From Microcebus murinus (Eukaryota > Chordata > Mammalia > Primates > Cheirogaleidae): 64,000 bases of DNA. A program made the position numbers and the translations under genes. The notes under the pieces were generated by a model. That model had not been told where the DNA came from and ran no database searches. It worked only from the letters and a program-made list of their open reading frames with translations. The stretch lies in assembly GCF_040939455.1 (NCBI RefSeq), contig NC_134108.1, positions 84,426,001-84,490,000 of the forward strand, given 5' to 3'. Positions within the stretch are counted from its first letter, which is position 1. Every line of letters begins with the position of its first letter. Shown here one piece after another: positions 35,333-47,694 of the stretch.

Positions 35333-36788
35333 GTCTGACAGATAAGGGGAAAATAAAAGAATTTTCAGAAGCCTTGAATGCATGAGAAAGAATTTGCACT
35401 TAATTCTTAATATCTAGAGAACTTGAGCTTACCTTTTGAATTGAGAATTTTAAAAGATTACTTTGTATGACAAATTATTTGGGGGAAAGATTAAGAACAG
35501 ATAAAGAACACAGATATTTATTTTACTTTTTATACAAAATACAGACAACATTTTAAGAGTACTCTGAGAATGAAGTTTATTCCAAGTAGGTAATGTTTAC
35601 TGATAGGCAAAAACTGAATAATAGAGTGATGATAAGACAGCAAGCAAGATAAGCAGTAGATTCCACATTAATATAAATGAGCTTATTACATAACCTTCTG
35701 TTCTTTTATGTCAAAATAATTAAGAAAAGATAATTATACATTTATATAGGATCGCTCCATTATGCAGAATAAAGGGAGTGAATCTACCTCTCCCTCAACT
35801 CTTAAAGCTTCATTATATAAAAATATGTCCCTCCCTGCTTTCCTTGGAGGAGTGACGACAATTTATATAATGATTTATGGAAAGTATCTCATTAAAAAAT
35901 AGTCTAAGATGTTATATCTCATTAAGTAAAAATATTTAATATTTCTATAGAAAATTGTAAATGTGTATGTTTATTTTTGATTTTCTTAGTTTTCTTCTGA
36001 ATATTTTTTCTTTTTTTACTGTTAAAATTCTAAAAATATTTAAATCCTGGCCTACATATGAGACATAAGTGAAATGGCTAAATCACTATAGTAATTAGAA
36101 AAATTATGAAAATTCTTCATGTATTATCAAAGTACTCAGAATTATAAACCTCGCATCAAAAAGAGTAAATATTTTGAGTCGTAAGTTGTGGAGCTCTTGT
36201 ATCAGTTTTCTGTCAACAATTTGCTTATCTCAAGTGTATTGTACACAAGTTAACTAGCCTGTTATACCAATACCTGAACAGTTTAGTATGCAAACAATAT
36301 AATGCAGATATAGGCCACTTGTACACAAATTTCAAATAGAAGTTTCTCTAGGAACATTTTTTCAAAAATGAACTTTTTGAAGCACTTTGGAAGGCTGAGA
36401 GAATATTCTCTGAAATTTTACTTTATTATTGAATTTTATTTTGGAACAATCAAAGAATATGAACGTAGATTGAATAGATAGCAAAAAGTTTTCAGCGTGT
36501 TACATTCACAAGATTTTGGTGCTGGTATTAATTTTTGTATTTACAATAAAGCTGGAACAAACAAGCTGGTAAGAAATGAGTTGAGGTGGATGTAATATGT
36601 TAATGATAACCACTGTACCAAGTAAAGCAGAATGAAATTAAAGGACATTGCTCTAAAGATTTCTTCCAGTTTTTTCAAACAGAAAATGTGTTGAAATATG
36701 CAATATAAAAAAGATATTACTATCAGTGATCAAATGTTAAGCAGTAGTTTAGTCAAAGCATATATAAATTGTCTATGCCATAGGGGCA
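35333..36788. other. AT-rich stretch, nothing recognised
   Basis: No gene or repeat family identified on either strand. Confidence 0.45.
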
Positions 36789-37078
36789 TAATAATAGCTA
36801 ATATTTCTGGTGTGATTCACCATGACAGGTACCAGTAATAGTTCTAAATGCTTATATATTTAATATATATATATATATATAATATATATATTAGATCATT
36901 TGATTTTATAATAATGCTATGAGGCAGGCCCATTTATTACTCCAATTTTATAGATAAGAAATCAAAGATACAGAAAGATCAAAAAACTTATCTAAGGTCA
37001 CACAACTAAAAGGTGGAACTAGAAATGGAAGCTGGGAAAGGTTTTGCTGTGCTTGTAATCTTAACCACTATGCTATGC
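36789..37078 (+). mobile_element. Near-full-length MIR SINE with internal AT expansion
   Basis: The order is that of MIR: TAATAGCTAATATTTCTGGT, CATGACAGGTACCAGTAATA, GTTCTAAATGCTTATATATT, then an AT microsatellite, TTATAATAATGCTATGAGGC, AGGCCCATTTATTACTCCAA, TTTTATAGATAAGAAATCAA, TCTAAGGTCACACAACTAAA, AGGTGGAACTAGAAATGGAA and TTAACCACTATGCTATGCAT. It spans head to tail, which is unusual among the truncated MIRs here. Confidence 0.9.
36862..36891 (+). repeat. (AT)n microsatellite inside MIR
   Basis: Alternating TA with one AA phase break, located where MIR normally reads ttacatgtattaactcattt. Confidence 0.85.
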
Positions 37079-37137
37079 ATGTATATGTATATATATACAT
37101 ACAAATATATATAAATATATATATTTGACATATATTA
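37079..37137 (+). repeat. TA-rich low-complexity tract
   Basis: TATATGTATATATATACATA and ATATATATAAATATATATATT adjoin the 3' end of the MIR. Confidence 0.8.
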
Positions 37138-38450
37138 GATTTTATGCAATATTTACAACAAACATTTTCATGATCATTCATAATCAAGGATAATTTATCA
37201 ATGTTTTATCAGCTCTAGGAGTAAAAATTAAGAATTTTTTTCACCAATTTTCAAAATCAGAAATTATAACATTTATTTCAGAGTAAGATGAGCTCACATA
37301 TGATTCACCAAATGGCATTAAACAATCCAGTGACTATTTACTCTTTTGTATGGAAAAAGCTAGAAATAATGAAAGTCAAATTTCAAAGGAAATCTTTTTC
37401 TTTGAACTTAAAGACCATATAGAATCCTGATTTGCTTCATTTTTTTCACAAGATAGGTAAACACAAAATTTTCATTATGATTCCTATAAAAGACTTATCA
37501 TGAATATAAGTATTTTATTCTATGCTTTCAAACATTCATAATAATGACCTTAGTAACTTTATGTCTGAACACATGCATAAATGTATATGCCTTGAGTATA
37601 TCTAAAACACTTCTATATTTAATATTAAATAACATTTATTTCAAAATAGCATAAAGTACATATTCTGGTCTTTGTCTTTTCTTTATGGACTTCATAATGT
37701 ATAAAAATCATCAAAATACTAACAAAAATTCACATAACTCTACAGAATTATAATACATTTAAAAATAGAGACAGATTCCTATTGCAATGAAAAATTATTA
37801 TTAATAAATGTCTATTTCAAAAAATACATGCCCTATTAGAAAATCATTTGCAATAGAAAATTTCTGAGCTATTCTCAATTTAAGACAACATTCCTTTTGA
37901 CAGGTGAATATTAGCCAAATATAACTCAGGATATTATTTATTACAAAGAAGCATAATGAAATCCTTATCCGTAAGTTAATAAAAAATTAAATAATATACT
38001 TATCTTAGAATTATGTTGTAGAAAATAGGAAATGCTACATTGGTAGCCACTAGAAAGAAAACACATATAAAAAGATTTTTAGAAACACAGTCTAATCATA
38101 TAGTAAATGCTATTTTGTTTAAAACAACTATGGTCCAAATTTTCAAGATGAGTAATAAACAGCCAGCCAAGGAAACATTTAGACCATGCATACTTTTAAA
38201 ACATGGACCACCAATATTCAGCAAAAAGTTTGTGAATAAATAATATTTGGGGCTTTTTTTCCTCCCGAAGTGTGCCTAGTTTAGAAACCCAAACTGCTTT
38301 CTAAACACATGATGACAGAATTTTAGCAAATGTGATTAAAATCATTTTCTTAAGCCAATTATCTTTTATAATTTCATAATTATTAAGTTCGTTCTACATT
38401 TTTAATAAGAGGCTAAATTACCATAAATGCTGACAATTATTTTAAAATAT
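37138..38450. other. AT-rich unique stretch
   Basis: No gene, repeat family or structural RNA recognised. Confidence 0.45.
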
Positions 38451-39150
38451 TCTATAGTTTAAGAAAGTAAACTGAATGGCAGTTTATTTTTGTCTAAAGA
38501 CATATAATAGCTTTATTTTATTTAGCTGCCTTTTATTGTTTAATTTTGTAGGACATTTAATTAATTTATAGGCACATGTCTGCCCTATTAGAAACAGTCG
38601 GAGGAAGAGAGAGATGGAGCAAGTGATTTTGAAAGGTATTTCTGAACAAGTGATCCATGTCAGCCAATTGAAATATTTGATTCCATTTCTCTTGAAGCTA
38701 TTGTTTCTTTGGAAGGGTAATTTGCTGTTTAAATGAAGAATTGATGCTTGCTACTACAGTTAAAATGGTCTGCCCCTCAAGGCTCTTAGGGAAAATAGCT
38801 GAAGAATACAGAGTTTAAACTGGTTCTTGTTGTTTCCATTGGAGTCTTAACATTTACTTGCTTTTATTGATCTGAGGCTTATTAAATAAGTCTGGTAACT
38901 TAGTATTGTACAGTCTAGTGATTTATGCGTGTAGTCTTTAAATAGTGTGAGAGTCCAGGGAGAATGGTAAGCCTAGAGACTATTAATAATATTCTTAATT
39001 ATTTGCTTTTTTCTAATCTTTCCTGTCTTTTAAATTAAAACAATGGTGAATGTTTTGAAATATATAGCTTTGTGCTGAAATACATGATTAGGCATGGATA
39101 TTTGTTTATCTTACAAGCATATATTACTGAAACTGATGTAAATTGTTTTA
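38451..39150. other. Repeat-free block, possible conserved non-coding element (speculative)
   Basis: This block shows no transposon signature and contains TAATTA-type motifs (ATTTAATTAATTTATAGG near 38560) together with mixed-composition text. That combination is compatible with a distal regulatory element but is not evidence of one. No frame longer than chance. Confidence 0.2.
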
Positions 39151-40692
39151 TTTTTGTGGCATATACCATCATCTGGATATCTTATGTTTATTCTTCCTTT
39201 TATCCTTGATAACTGTGACTTGGATAGAAAAGCTGTGTGCCACCTTCCTAATCTCCTTGCATCTAAGGAGGCTATTTGCCATCCCATAATTAGAAATCTG
39301 TTGAGGTTTCTGCTTAGGCTTTGTTTTCCTGACAGAAAGAAAATGACATGGATTTTCCCTCATCCTCTCTTATCCCTATCTTAAAAGTAGACCTAATGCC
39401 AGAAGCTGAAGCAGCTTCCAGGCAACCAGGAGGCAGCAAACATGAGAAAAAGAATTACAGAAGTGTTGCCTATAATATTGTTAAGTCACTCAATCAGCAG
39501 GAACCTCTGGCTTTGCCTGATTTTATTGTTCGGTTAAAAAAAAACAAAAACTCACAATTTTCTAAGAGACAGCATTAAGGTTTTCTGTTACTTGCAGCTA
39601 TACTCAATATTAATTTTTTTAAAAAATATTGACTGAAGTATAGTATATATCCAGTAGAATCCACAAATCAAATGTTCCAATAGCATTATTTTTTTCAACT
39701 GTGCAAATTTTATAGCTGTAACATGCCCACGGGCTCACCAGCTGTGTGATTGTAGAAGGACACGTGGGGAGTAGGTAATTCCCTTGCATTGTGTGTGGTC
39801 TGCATCATGCCACTGCTACTACTCTTTAGGCCTCTGACTGTGACAATGGTGGTTTCCCAAAGAGTCCCATCAGCTACACTCGCATTTAAGGAAGAGTTGA
39901 TAGCCTAACCCTATAGCATGAACTTTTGGCAAATGGGAAATTAAAGGGTATGAGAGAGCTGAAGGCAGAGAAAATCTTATCTCTCCCTCCCCACAACAGC
40001 TTATTCAGAGACTCACTAATTCATACATTCTTTCTAAGGTTCCCCACCAAGTCTGAGTGAACCATCAACTGTGCTTATCAGGAACGGAGGTTATCTTAGT
40101 AATGCAACTCCTTGTATCCTTGTATTTTCCCTATTTTCTTTCCTGCCTCAATTCCATTACTCCCTTATTTTTGCATCCCTGGAACTGTACTCTCCATGAG
40201 GTCATGGCATGTATATCTTTCTTCAGGACATATTTTCTGGAAAATATGGGCTAAGAAAAATAATTTGATTGGAAAATATTTCCCTGAAATAAGGCTTTAT
40301 TGTATTCACTTCAATGCGTTGCAACTTTCCCTCTCCATGTCTATTGTAGGAGTGAATTCTCCTTACTGCCATTTTATTTATAAAAATGTTCAGTGACATT
40401 CCTGGGGCAATGATTTCATCGGTCTATGGCTCTTCCCATTCCTGGTCCCCACCAATGCTTATCTTGAACACTTTGTTTCATAGTTTATAAAGTTCTTTCT
40501 AACAGTAAGCTTAGATAAATAATTATCCATATTTTCAATGGTGCTTGAGATATTTCTAATTTACTTGAATTTTATTGAAATATAATACAAAAATAATTGA
40601 AATATTTTTCTTAAAGCTAGTACTCTCTGTAATTTTATTGAATAATATTACATTATAATAAAATACCTATGTGTAATATACTTATATATGAA
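39151..40692. other. Unassigned stretch, possible ancient repeat remnants
   Basis: 39380-39540 (GAAGCTGAAGCAGCTTCCAG; CTCAATCAGCAGGAACCTCT) has the flavour of an old MER/LTR-type repeat. 39620-39720 slightly resembles an old L1 3' end (TATTGACTGAAGTATAGTAT). Short frames at 39154-39384, 39348-39578, 40057-40254 and 40112-40396 overlap one another in different phases and have no family resemblance. Confidence 0.35.
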
Positions 40693-41244
40693 CAGTTGAT
40701 CTTTGAACAACACAGACTTGAACTGCACAAGTCCCCTTATATGCAGGTTTGCTTCCCCCTCTGCCACCTCTGAGACAGAAAGACCAACTCTTTTTCTTCC
40801 TCCTCCTTCTCAGCCTACTCAACATGAAGGTGAGAAGGAAGATTTTAATGATGATCCTCTTTTGCTTAATGTAAATATATTATTATATACATTATATTGT
40901 ATATTATATATTAAATATATAGAAAATGTATTTTCTTATGATTACGTATAATTGTATATTATATATATTGATCCTTATATGATCCATATAATGATCCTTA
41001 TGATTGTATATTATATATATTAAATATATAGTAAATGTATTTTCCTTAGCTTACTTTAATGTAAGAATACAGTATATAATGCATGCAAAATATGTGTTGA
41101 TTGAGTGCTTATATTATCAATAAGCTTCCTGTCAACTGTAGACTATTAGTAGTTAAGTTACCAGGGATTCAAAAGTTATACACAGATTTTTGACTGTATG
41201 AGAGGTCAGACACCCTAACCTCCATATTGTTCAAGGATCAATAG
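40693..41244 (+). mobile_element. Non-autonomous Tigger-type (Tc1/mariner) DNA transposon
   Basis: The start CAGTTGATCTTTGAACAACA and the end ATTGTTCAAGGATCAATAG are imperfect inverted repeats typical of the Tigger/MER family whose ends read cagttgacccttgaacaac. A TA dinucleotide follows the right end. Interior landmarks match: ACTTGAACTGCACAAGTCCC, CTTATATGCAGGTTTGC, CTCAGCCTACTCAACATGAA, TTACTTTAATGTAAGAATAC, AGTATATAATGCATGCAAAA, CAGGGATTCAAAAGTTATAC, ACAGATTTTTGACTGTATG. It has no transposase. The interior contains a duplicated AT-rich segment. The frame 40703-40951 inside it is chance. Confidence 0.9.
40901..41045 (+). repeat. Internal duplication within the Tigger element
   Basis: A segment containing TATTAAATATATAGAAAATG then TATTTTC (about 40909-40935) recurs as TATTAAATATATAGTAAATG then TATTTTC (about 41017-41043), separated by GATCC(T/A)TA-containing repeats. 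Confidence 0.7.
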
Positions 41245-42244
41245 TATGTATTTAGAATGTGTGTGTGAGTGTATATATGGAGTGTATATACATACATATA
41301 TATATTTCTTAAAATTTCTTAAAATTAAGAAAGTAAATAGCAGCACTTATTTAATAGCAATTTCATTTGACTCAAATATCAGTTTGAGTCATAGTCCCTT
41401 AGTACACTAATTACCATCAAGCTGGTACATATAAAGTCTCCTAAATATGTCTTCTTTCTAGACTGTAGTAGTAATCAGAAAGTAATCAGGAATTTTAAAA
41501 AAATGAATTTCCTTAAACAGGTATCAGCAGTAGGGGAATAATTCAAGAAAGGTTAAGCCTTGTCATATCTTGTAGGAGGTTTTGAATAGAAATCTTTTTA
41601 CAGAGCACAGTTAATTTAATTTGAATTTAAAATCTTGACTCTTTATTGACCCCCTTATTTTAAAACTGATGAACTAAAGACTTAATGGATTTTTAAAAAA
41701 CTTAATAAGAACCGGGTTTAAACTGCACACCCACTCCCAGAAGAAAACCTTTTACAGGTGTAGCAGATGAATTACTATTAAATATTTTATAACATAGCAG
41801 AAATATCTTACATATTATGAATATGTATAATAGGTAGAATTTCCTACTCTTACTCCACTTATCAAGCTAGGAGACATAATTCCCTAAAATCACATCAGTT
41901 TAGAATGACAAAGGTTTTAACCAAACATCTATAGAACAGAAGGCAATATACTGGAGAACGATAGCTATAAAAATAATCCAAAATTCATAAGAAACCTCAA
42001 AATTTATCCAGCCTAAAAATGACCTGAAACAAATATGCTACAATAATCTCTGAAAAGTCTTAATATCTTTACATAAAGATATTGAGGCAGCTAATTCTAG
42101 TTTGGAGCTGTTCTAAATTTTTAGATATTAGCAATGCTGTACAGTTCTTACATGGTGCTTTTTGATACTATTCTTTTTCCCAACCCAAGTAAAACATCTA
42201 TTTCCTCTTCCACATGACTTCCTCAAAAAGTATTAGGAAATAGC
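41245..42244. other. AT-rich stretch, nothing recognised
   Basis: A TG/TA low-complexity patch lies at 41260-41305; otherwise unassigned. Confidence 0.4.
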
Positions 42245-42400
42245 CGTTTATAATAATAGGTAATACTGAGTACTTACTAAATGTCTGGCACAATTCTAAG
42301 GGCTTTATCTGAATCAACTCAAGTATTTCTACTTTATAAGGTAGGTGCTAAATTAAGGCACATAGAGACTAAGTCATCATTGGTTTTAACAATAGTAAGC
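42245..42400 (+). mobile_element. MIR SINE fragment with internal deletion
   Basis: ACTGAGTACTTACTAAATGT, CTGGCACAATTCTAAGGGCT, TTATCTGAATCAACTCAAGT, TATAAGGTAGGTGCTAAATT and AGGCACATAGAGACTAAGTC follow MIR order, but the segment between the GGTAGGT motif and the AGGCACA motif is shortened. Confidence 0.82.
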
Positions 42401-42789
42401 TCTGAAGAGGGAGGAAAAATTGCTCCTCCACACAATCTACAACCAATGACAGAAAGGGTAACCCCACAGATCAGCACAGTGCCCTCCATCTCAAACTATT
42501 AGAGGGCAGTGGAATTATACACACAGATGTGATTTACCACATGGGAGCTTAAGCTAGGGGACCAAACTCACTAATCTCCACTGACAAGAGGTGAAGACAA
42601 CAGATTAGAGGTAAGAAAACTTGCCAAAATACCTCTAAGGCAATACAAGACCAGTGCACCTCCTCCCAACACTGTTAAGGAACATCCCTTGGGGGCTTGA
42701 AGTTAAGGTCACAAACCAGTCCTAGCACTCCCAGTTCTCAATCAATGACTCTAATGAGAAAGAACCAGAGATAGATCATGAGGAATATG

Positions 42790-43800
42790 AAAAGGCAGAG
42801 AGAAAAGACACCCCCAAAGGGAATCATGAGACCCTCAAAATTGATACTAAGTTAAATAAAAATGATTAAAGTGATGGTGGAAGAATTCTGAATATGGATT
42901 ATAAGGACACTCAATGGAATTAAAGAGAAAATACAAACCCAACACAAAGAAACCACAAGAACAATGCAGGAAATAAATGAAAAATTCTCTAAATAAATTA
43001 AAATATTATGAAAAAAATAAACATAAATCTTGGAAAGGAAGGAGGCATTCAAGGAACTTCAAAACACAGTGGAAGGCCTTAAAACAGAATGGATCATGCA
43101 GAGGTAAGAATCTCAGAGCTTGAGGATAATGCCTATGTGCTAAATAAATCAGACGAAGAAAAAGCACACAAAAGCAAGAGACAAGAGCAAAACATACAAG
43201 AAATGTGGAATTATATAAAAATAAATAAATAAAAACAAATATATGAATTGTAGGCATCTGGACGAGAGAAGAAGAAAATACACAAGGGTTGGAAAATCTA
43301 TATCTTTGAATACTGGAGGAAAATATGCCTGGCCGGGCCAAAAAACTAGATATCGAGATACAATAAGCACACAGAACTCCTGGGAGACTCAACGTGAAGA
43401 GGCAAACACCATGTCACATAATTATTAGACTGGCCAAAGTAAACACAAAAGAGGAAATTCCTCGCATAGTGATACAAAAGCAACCAATAATATACAAAGG
43501 AAAACCTATCAGACTAACTACAGATTTCTCAAATGAAACTCTACAAGCCAGAAGGGACTAGGGATTCATTCTTAATCTTCTTAAACAGAACGATGGCTAA
43601 TCTAGAATTTTTTACTCAGCAAAATGAGCTTCATCTATGAGAGAGAAATAAAGACTGTCCCAGATAAGCAATCACTGATGGAATTTCTGAAGACCAAACC
43701 TGTTCTGCAAGAAGTACTCAGACCTGTATTATACACTGAACAGCACAATAGGCACCTACCAAATTAAAAACATTCAAGAGTTAAAGCCCATAACCTGGAT
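42790..43800 (+). pseudogene. L1 ORF1 remnant
   Basis: Traces of ORF1 can be read across several frames. Near 42880-42990 a segment like FRIWIIRTLNGIKEK and QEINEKFS lies in the coiled-coil region. Further on, text around 43400-43560 corresponds to the C-terminal part. Stops (for example the TAAATAAAT cluster at 43207-43218) and frame changes leave no frame longer than about 60 codons on this strand. The protein would be an RNA-binding trimer that coats L1 RNA; here it is non-functional. Confidence 0.7.
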
Positions 43801-43849
43801 TCCACAATGACTCAAGAGATAAAACAAAACAATAAGAAATTACCCAACA

Positions 43850-46035
43850 ATATGAACAGAAATCTACCCCAAATATCAATCCTTTACATTAATGTGAATG
43901 GCTTGAATTGTCCTTTGAAGAGACATATAGTGGTTGAGTGGATAAAACACTATAAGCCAAGTATCTGCTGTCTCCAGGAAATGCATTTAACCCACAAAGA
44001 TGCTTTCAGACTCAAGGTCAAAGGTTGGAAAACAAATTTTCAGGGAAATGGAAACCAAAAGAGAACAATGGTTCTGATTTCAGACAGCATAAATTTTAAA
44101 ATAGCAAAATAAATAAGGACAAAGATGGTCATTATAATATTATGAAAAGAAAAATGCAACAAGAAAACTTAACAATTCTTAATATCTATGCACTGAACAC
44201 AGGGACACCCAGATAAATAATGTAAACCCTGTATGAACTAAATAGCATAATAAACAGTTAACCCATAGTAGCAGGGATTTCAACACCCCACTTTCTGAAA
44301 TGGACAGATCCACCAAGCAAAAAATAAGCAACAAAATAATGGACCTTAACAGAGCTCTACAACAAATGGGTCTAATGGACATCTAGAGAACATTTCACCC
44401 AAATAAAGCCAAATATATGTTCTTCTCACCAGCTCATGGATCTTTCTCCAAAATTGACTACATCCTAGGCCACAAATCAGACCTCAACAAATTTAAAAAA
44501 TATATAAATTATACAATTTATCTTCTGAGAACATAATGGTATAAAACTAGAGATCAATTCCAACAGAAACACTCACTGCTTCACAAAGTCAAGGAAATTA
44601 AACAATCTGTTACTAAATGCCTTCTGGGTGAAGGAAGAAATTCAAAAGGAGAACAAAAATTCTTTGAATTAAATGATAAAAGGGATAGAAGGTATCAAAA
44701 CTTGTGGATACAGCAAAAACATTACTGAGAGGAAAACAAATAGCATTAAATGCTCACATCCAAAAGACAAAAGCTTACAAATCAACAAACTAATAAACCA
44801 TCTCAAGAAACTGGAAAAGGAAGAGCAAATTCATTCTAAACCTACAAGAGGAAAGGAAATAACTAAGATTAGAGCAGAACTAAATGAGATTGAGAACAAA
44901 ATAACTCTACAGAAGATCAATAAAACCAAAGCAGGTTTTTTGAAAAGATAAACAAAATTTATAGTCCTCTTTCTAGATTGACAATATCTAGAAAGGAAAG
45001 AACTTTAATAAACTCAGTCAGAAATGAAGAAGGAGAGGTCACTACAGACATCATGGAAATACAAAACATTATCTTTGAATACTATAAAAATCTATATGCC
45101 CACAAGCTACAAAATGTGGAGGAAATGAACAAATTCTTGGAAACACACACCTCCCTAAGCTCAATAAGTAGTAAATAGAACTCCTGAACAGACCAATGTC
45201 AATTGCAGAAATTGGAGCAGCAATATAAAATCTTCCAAAAAAAAGTCCTGGTCCAGATATGTTCACATCCAAATATTACCAAACAAAGAATTCATACCTA
45301 TACTGCAAAAATTATTTCAAAACACTGGGAAGGATGGTATCCTCCCCTACTCATTCTACGAACTCAATACTCACTTGATACGAAAACCAAAAAAGGATGT
45401 AGCAAAAAAAGAAAACTACAGACCAATATCTCTCATGAATATAGATGTTAAAATTCTCAACAAAATTTTAGCAAACCGAATCCAACAGCACATCAAAAAA
45501 ATTATTCACCATGACCAGGTGGGCTTTATCCCAGGGAAGCAAGGCTGGTTGTTGAATATACACAAATCTATAAATGTAATTCACCACATAATTAAAAGCA
45601 AGAACAAAGACCATATGATTCTCCCAGTAGATGCAGAAAAAGCATTTGTTAAAATCCAGCACACTTTTATGATTAAAACCCTCAACAAAGTAGGCATAGA
45701 TGGGGCATTACTTAAAATTATTAAGGCCCTTTATGACAAACCAACAACCAATATCATATTGAATAGGGAAAAATTGAAAGCATTCCCACTTAGAATTATA
45801 ACCAGACAAAGTTGCCCACTATCTTCACTTCAATTCAACATAGTGCTGAAAGTCTTTGCCAGAGCAATCAGATAAGAGAAAGGAATTAAGGGTGTCCAAT
45901 GGGGACACTCTTTGCTGATTAAATGACATTATACCTAGAAAATCCCAAGGATTCAGCCTACAGACTCCTGGAATTGATAAATGAATTCAGTAAAGTCTCA
46001 GGATACAAAATCAATGCACACAAATCAGTAGCATC
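43850..46035 (+). pseudogene. L1 ORF2 remnant (endonuclease and reverse transcriptase), inactive
   Basis: ORF2 starts near the ATG at 43852 (MNRNLPQISILYINVNGLNC). The endonuclease N-terminus follows, with CLQEMHL around the conserved Gln-Glu catalytic pair. The linker shows [16 protein letters not shown] (about 44860). The RT domain shows YRPISLMN (about 45416), [13 protein letters not shown] (about 45508) and a VDAEKAF-type box (about 45630). At the FADD catalytic box the codons are TTT GCT GAT TAA (45911-45922), so the second catalytic aspartate is a stop. At least five other frame breaks occur. No active enzyme is possible. Confidence 0.88.
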
Positions 46036-47694
46036 AGATATATTAAATGATCTAAGATATATGTGCATGTTGAAGATCCAAAGTGACCTTTACAACAGAT
46101 CTATGAGTAACTTTCATTTATTTTCATCTATCATAAAACCAACTGTTTTCATGGCAGCACAGTTGGCATAGGCTCAATAGTATTAGTCTCTCTGTTGGGA
46201 CACCATGTTAACAACATTCTCCTGTTGCTTGTCCATTTGCTTTGCTCGGCAAACCTCCAGATTCATTAAAAAATATGAATTTTTTCATATTTTTATGAAA
46301 ATGAAAAAATTGAATATGAAATATGAAATCTCCTTTAGAGAAATATACTAGAATATTGAGGTAAGAGTATATTTAAAAATTCTCTATATGGTCTACTTAT
46401 GTATTATAAATATGTAAATATATATAAAATAGACACTCAATATATGTCCAGTAATAATTTTCCTTTTATAGTCACATAACATGTTCATTCCATGACATTA
46501 AAAACATTATACAGACAAGTGTCTGTGATTGACTAGGCTTATTTAATGCTTCTGAAACTCTTTTGAAAATGTATTGGTCTTATATGACAGACACAGTAGT
46601 CTGGCAGATAAAGTAAGAAAGTGCCTTAATACTGAAACTAATTAATAATAAGAATGATATTAGACAATTAATATTTATGAGAATTTAAAATATATTAGGC
46701 ATGTTAAAAGTCATTTGAAGAGACTAGGTTTGTTCTATGATAGCTTAAATCAGTAATACATGAGTTACTTTCTAGTCTTTTAAGTATAAAAAAAGAAATG
46801 AAAATGAAACATAGGCTATAAGTGCAGCAAAAAGGAAGGATGGAAGTAGCAAAATCCAGAAAAAGAAAATTAAATTAAAATTATATATTTATCTTAGATG
46901 TTTATATTTTTACAAACTAACCTATTAAAAGAAATATGTAGTTTCAAATTAAAATAACCAAATTAGCCTTGGGGATAATGCAAAGAAAAAATGAAGTGCT
47001 ATATAATTGACAAACATCTGAAATAGTACAACTCAGAACAGTTGAAAATACAAGAGCATGCTAAGACAAACTAGTGAAATGTATACGAAAATAAAGCAAA
47101 ATTTATAATATTTATATTATAAAGTTTAAGTACAAAGGGAAAAATAAATCTTGCAATTGTAAATTCTGCTATGTGTGCTTTTTTTTTTTTTAACGTTATG
47201 GGCTTTCCTGGTATAATTCAACTAGATCTTGAATAAACTAATTATAAAAGCAAACAGAAACAAACAAATATGCTCTTTCAAAGAATGAACAACCAACAAA
47301 AATACAAAGCAAATCAAACACAACACATGGTTTCAAAGATGCTACTGGAGTTAGAAAAATTAAAGGGAATACCACCACAATCAAATAAAACAAGAAAAAT
47401 TAACTGAAACCTGAGCAAGGTCAAGTGAAACATGCAATGTAAAGATGCACCTGTTCTGGAATCAGAGGCAAACAACAGCAGAAGGATTTAGAGATTAAAC
47501 TTTGTGCTTTTGAAGAGTAAGAAAATGTTCTTACATACTAGAAATGATAGCACAGGGTAAAAAAAATAAAGATTCGTTTTGTCTTCCTGTTTGAATCTCT
47601 TGAAAAGATAATTGACTTTTAAAGCAATAATAAAAATAGTGTCTTGTGGAGTTTATGACACATTAGAAGTAAAATGCATGACACTCATACCGCA
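46036..47694. other. AT-rich stretch, nothing recognised
   Basis: 46180-46265 is GC-richer (GGACACCATGTTAACAACAT; TGCTCGGCAAACCTCCAG) but unplaced. 47181-47192 is a T run. No gene evidence. Confidence 0.4.

Larger units (their letters stand above)
42405..46035 (+). mobile_element. Long LINE-1, sense, 3'-incomplete, with dead ORF1 and ORF2
   Basis: This is the most complete L1 body in the window: part of a 5'UTR (42405-42780), degraded ORF1 (about 42790-43800), an inter-ORF segment, and ORF2 from about 43850. It stops near 46035 after the codons KINAHKS, short of the ORF2 C-terminus and 3'UTR. Loss of the 3' end points to a later deletion or rearrangement, since ordinary L1 truncation removes the 5' end. 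Just past this point the L1 at 57232 resumes roughly where this one ends relative to ORF2. A MIR lies directly upstream. Confidence 0.88.

Noticed and set aside
40703..40951. 82-codon frame with Pro/Ser-rich text
   Set aside because: It lies wholly in a non-autonomous Tigger-type element that does not encode a transposase.
43006..43392. 128-codon minus-strand frame with membrane-like composition
   Set aside because: It is antisense to the L1 ORF1 region; its hydrophobicity follows from A-rich sense DNA.
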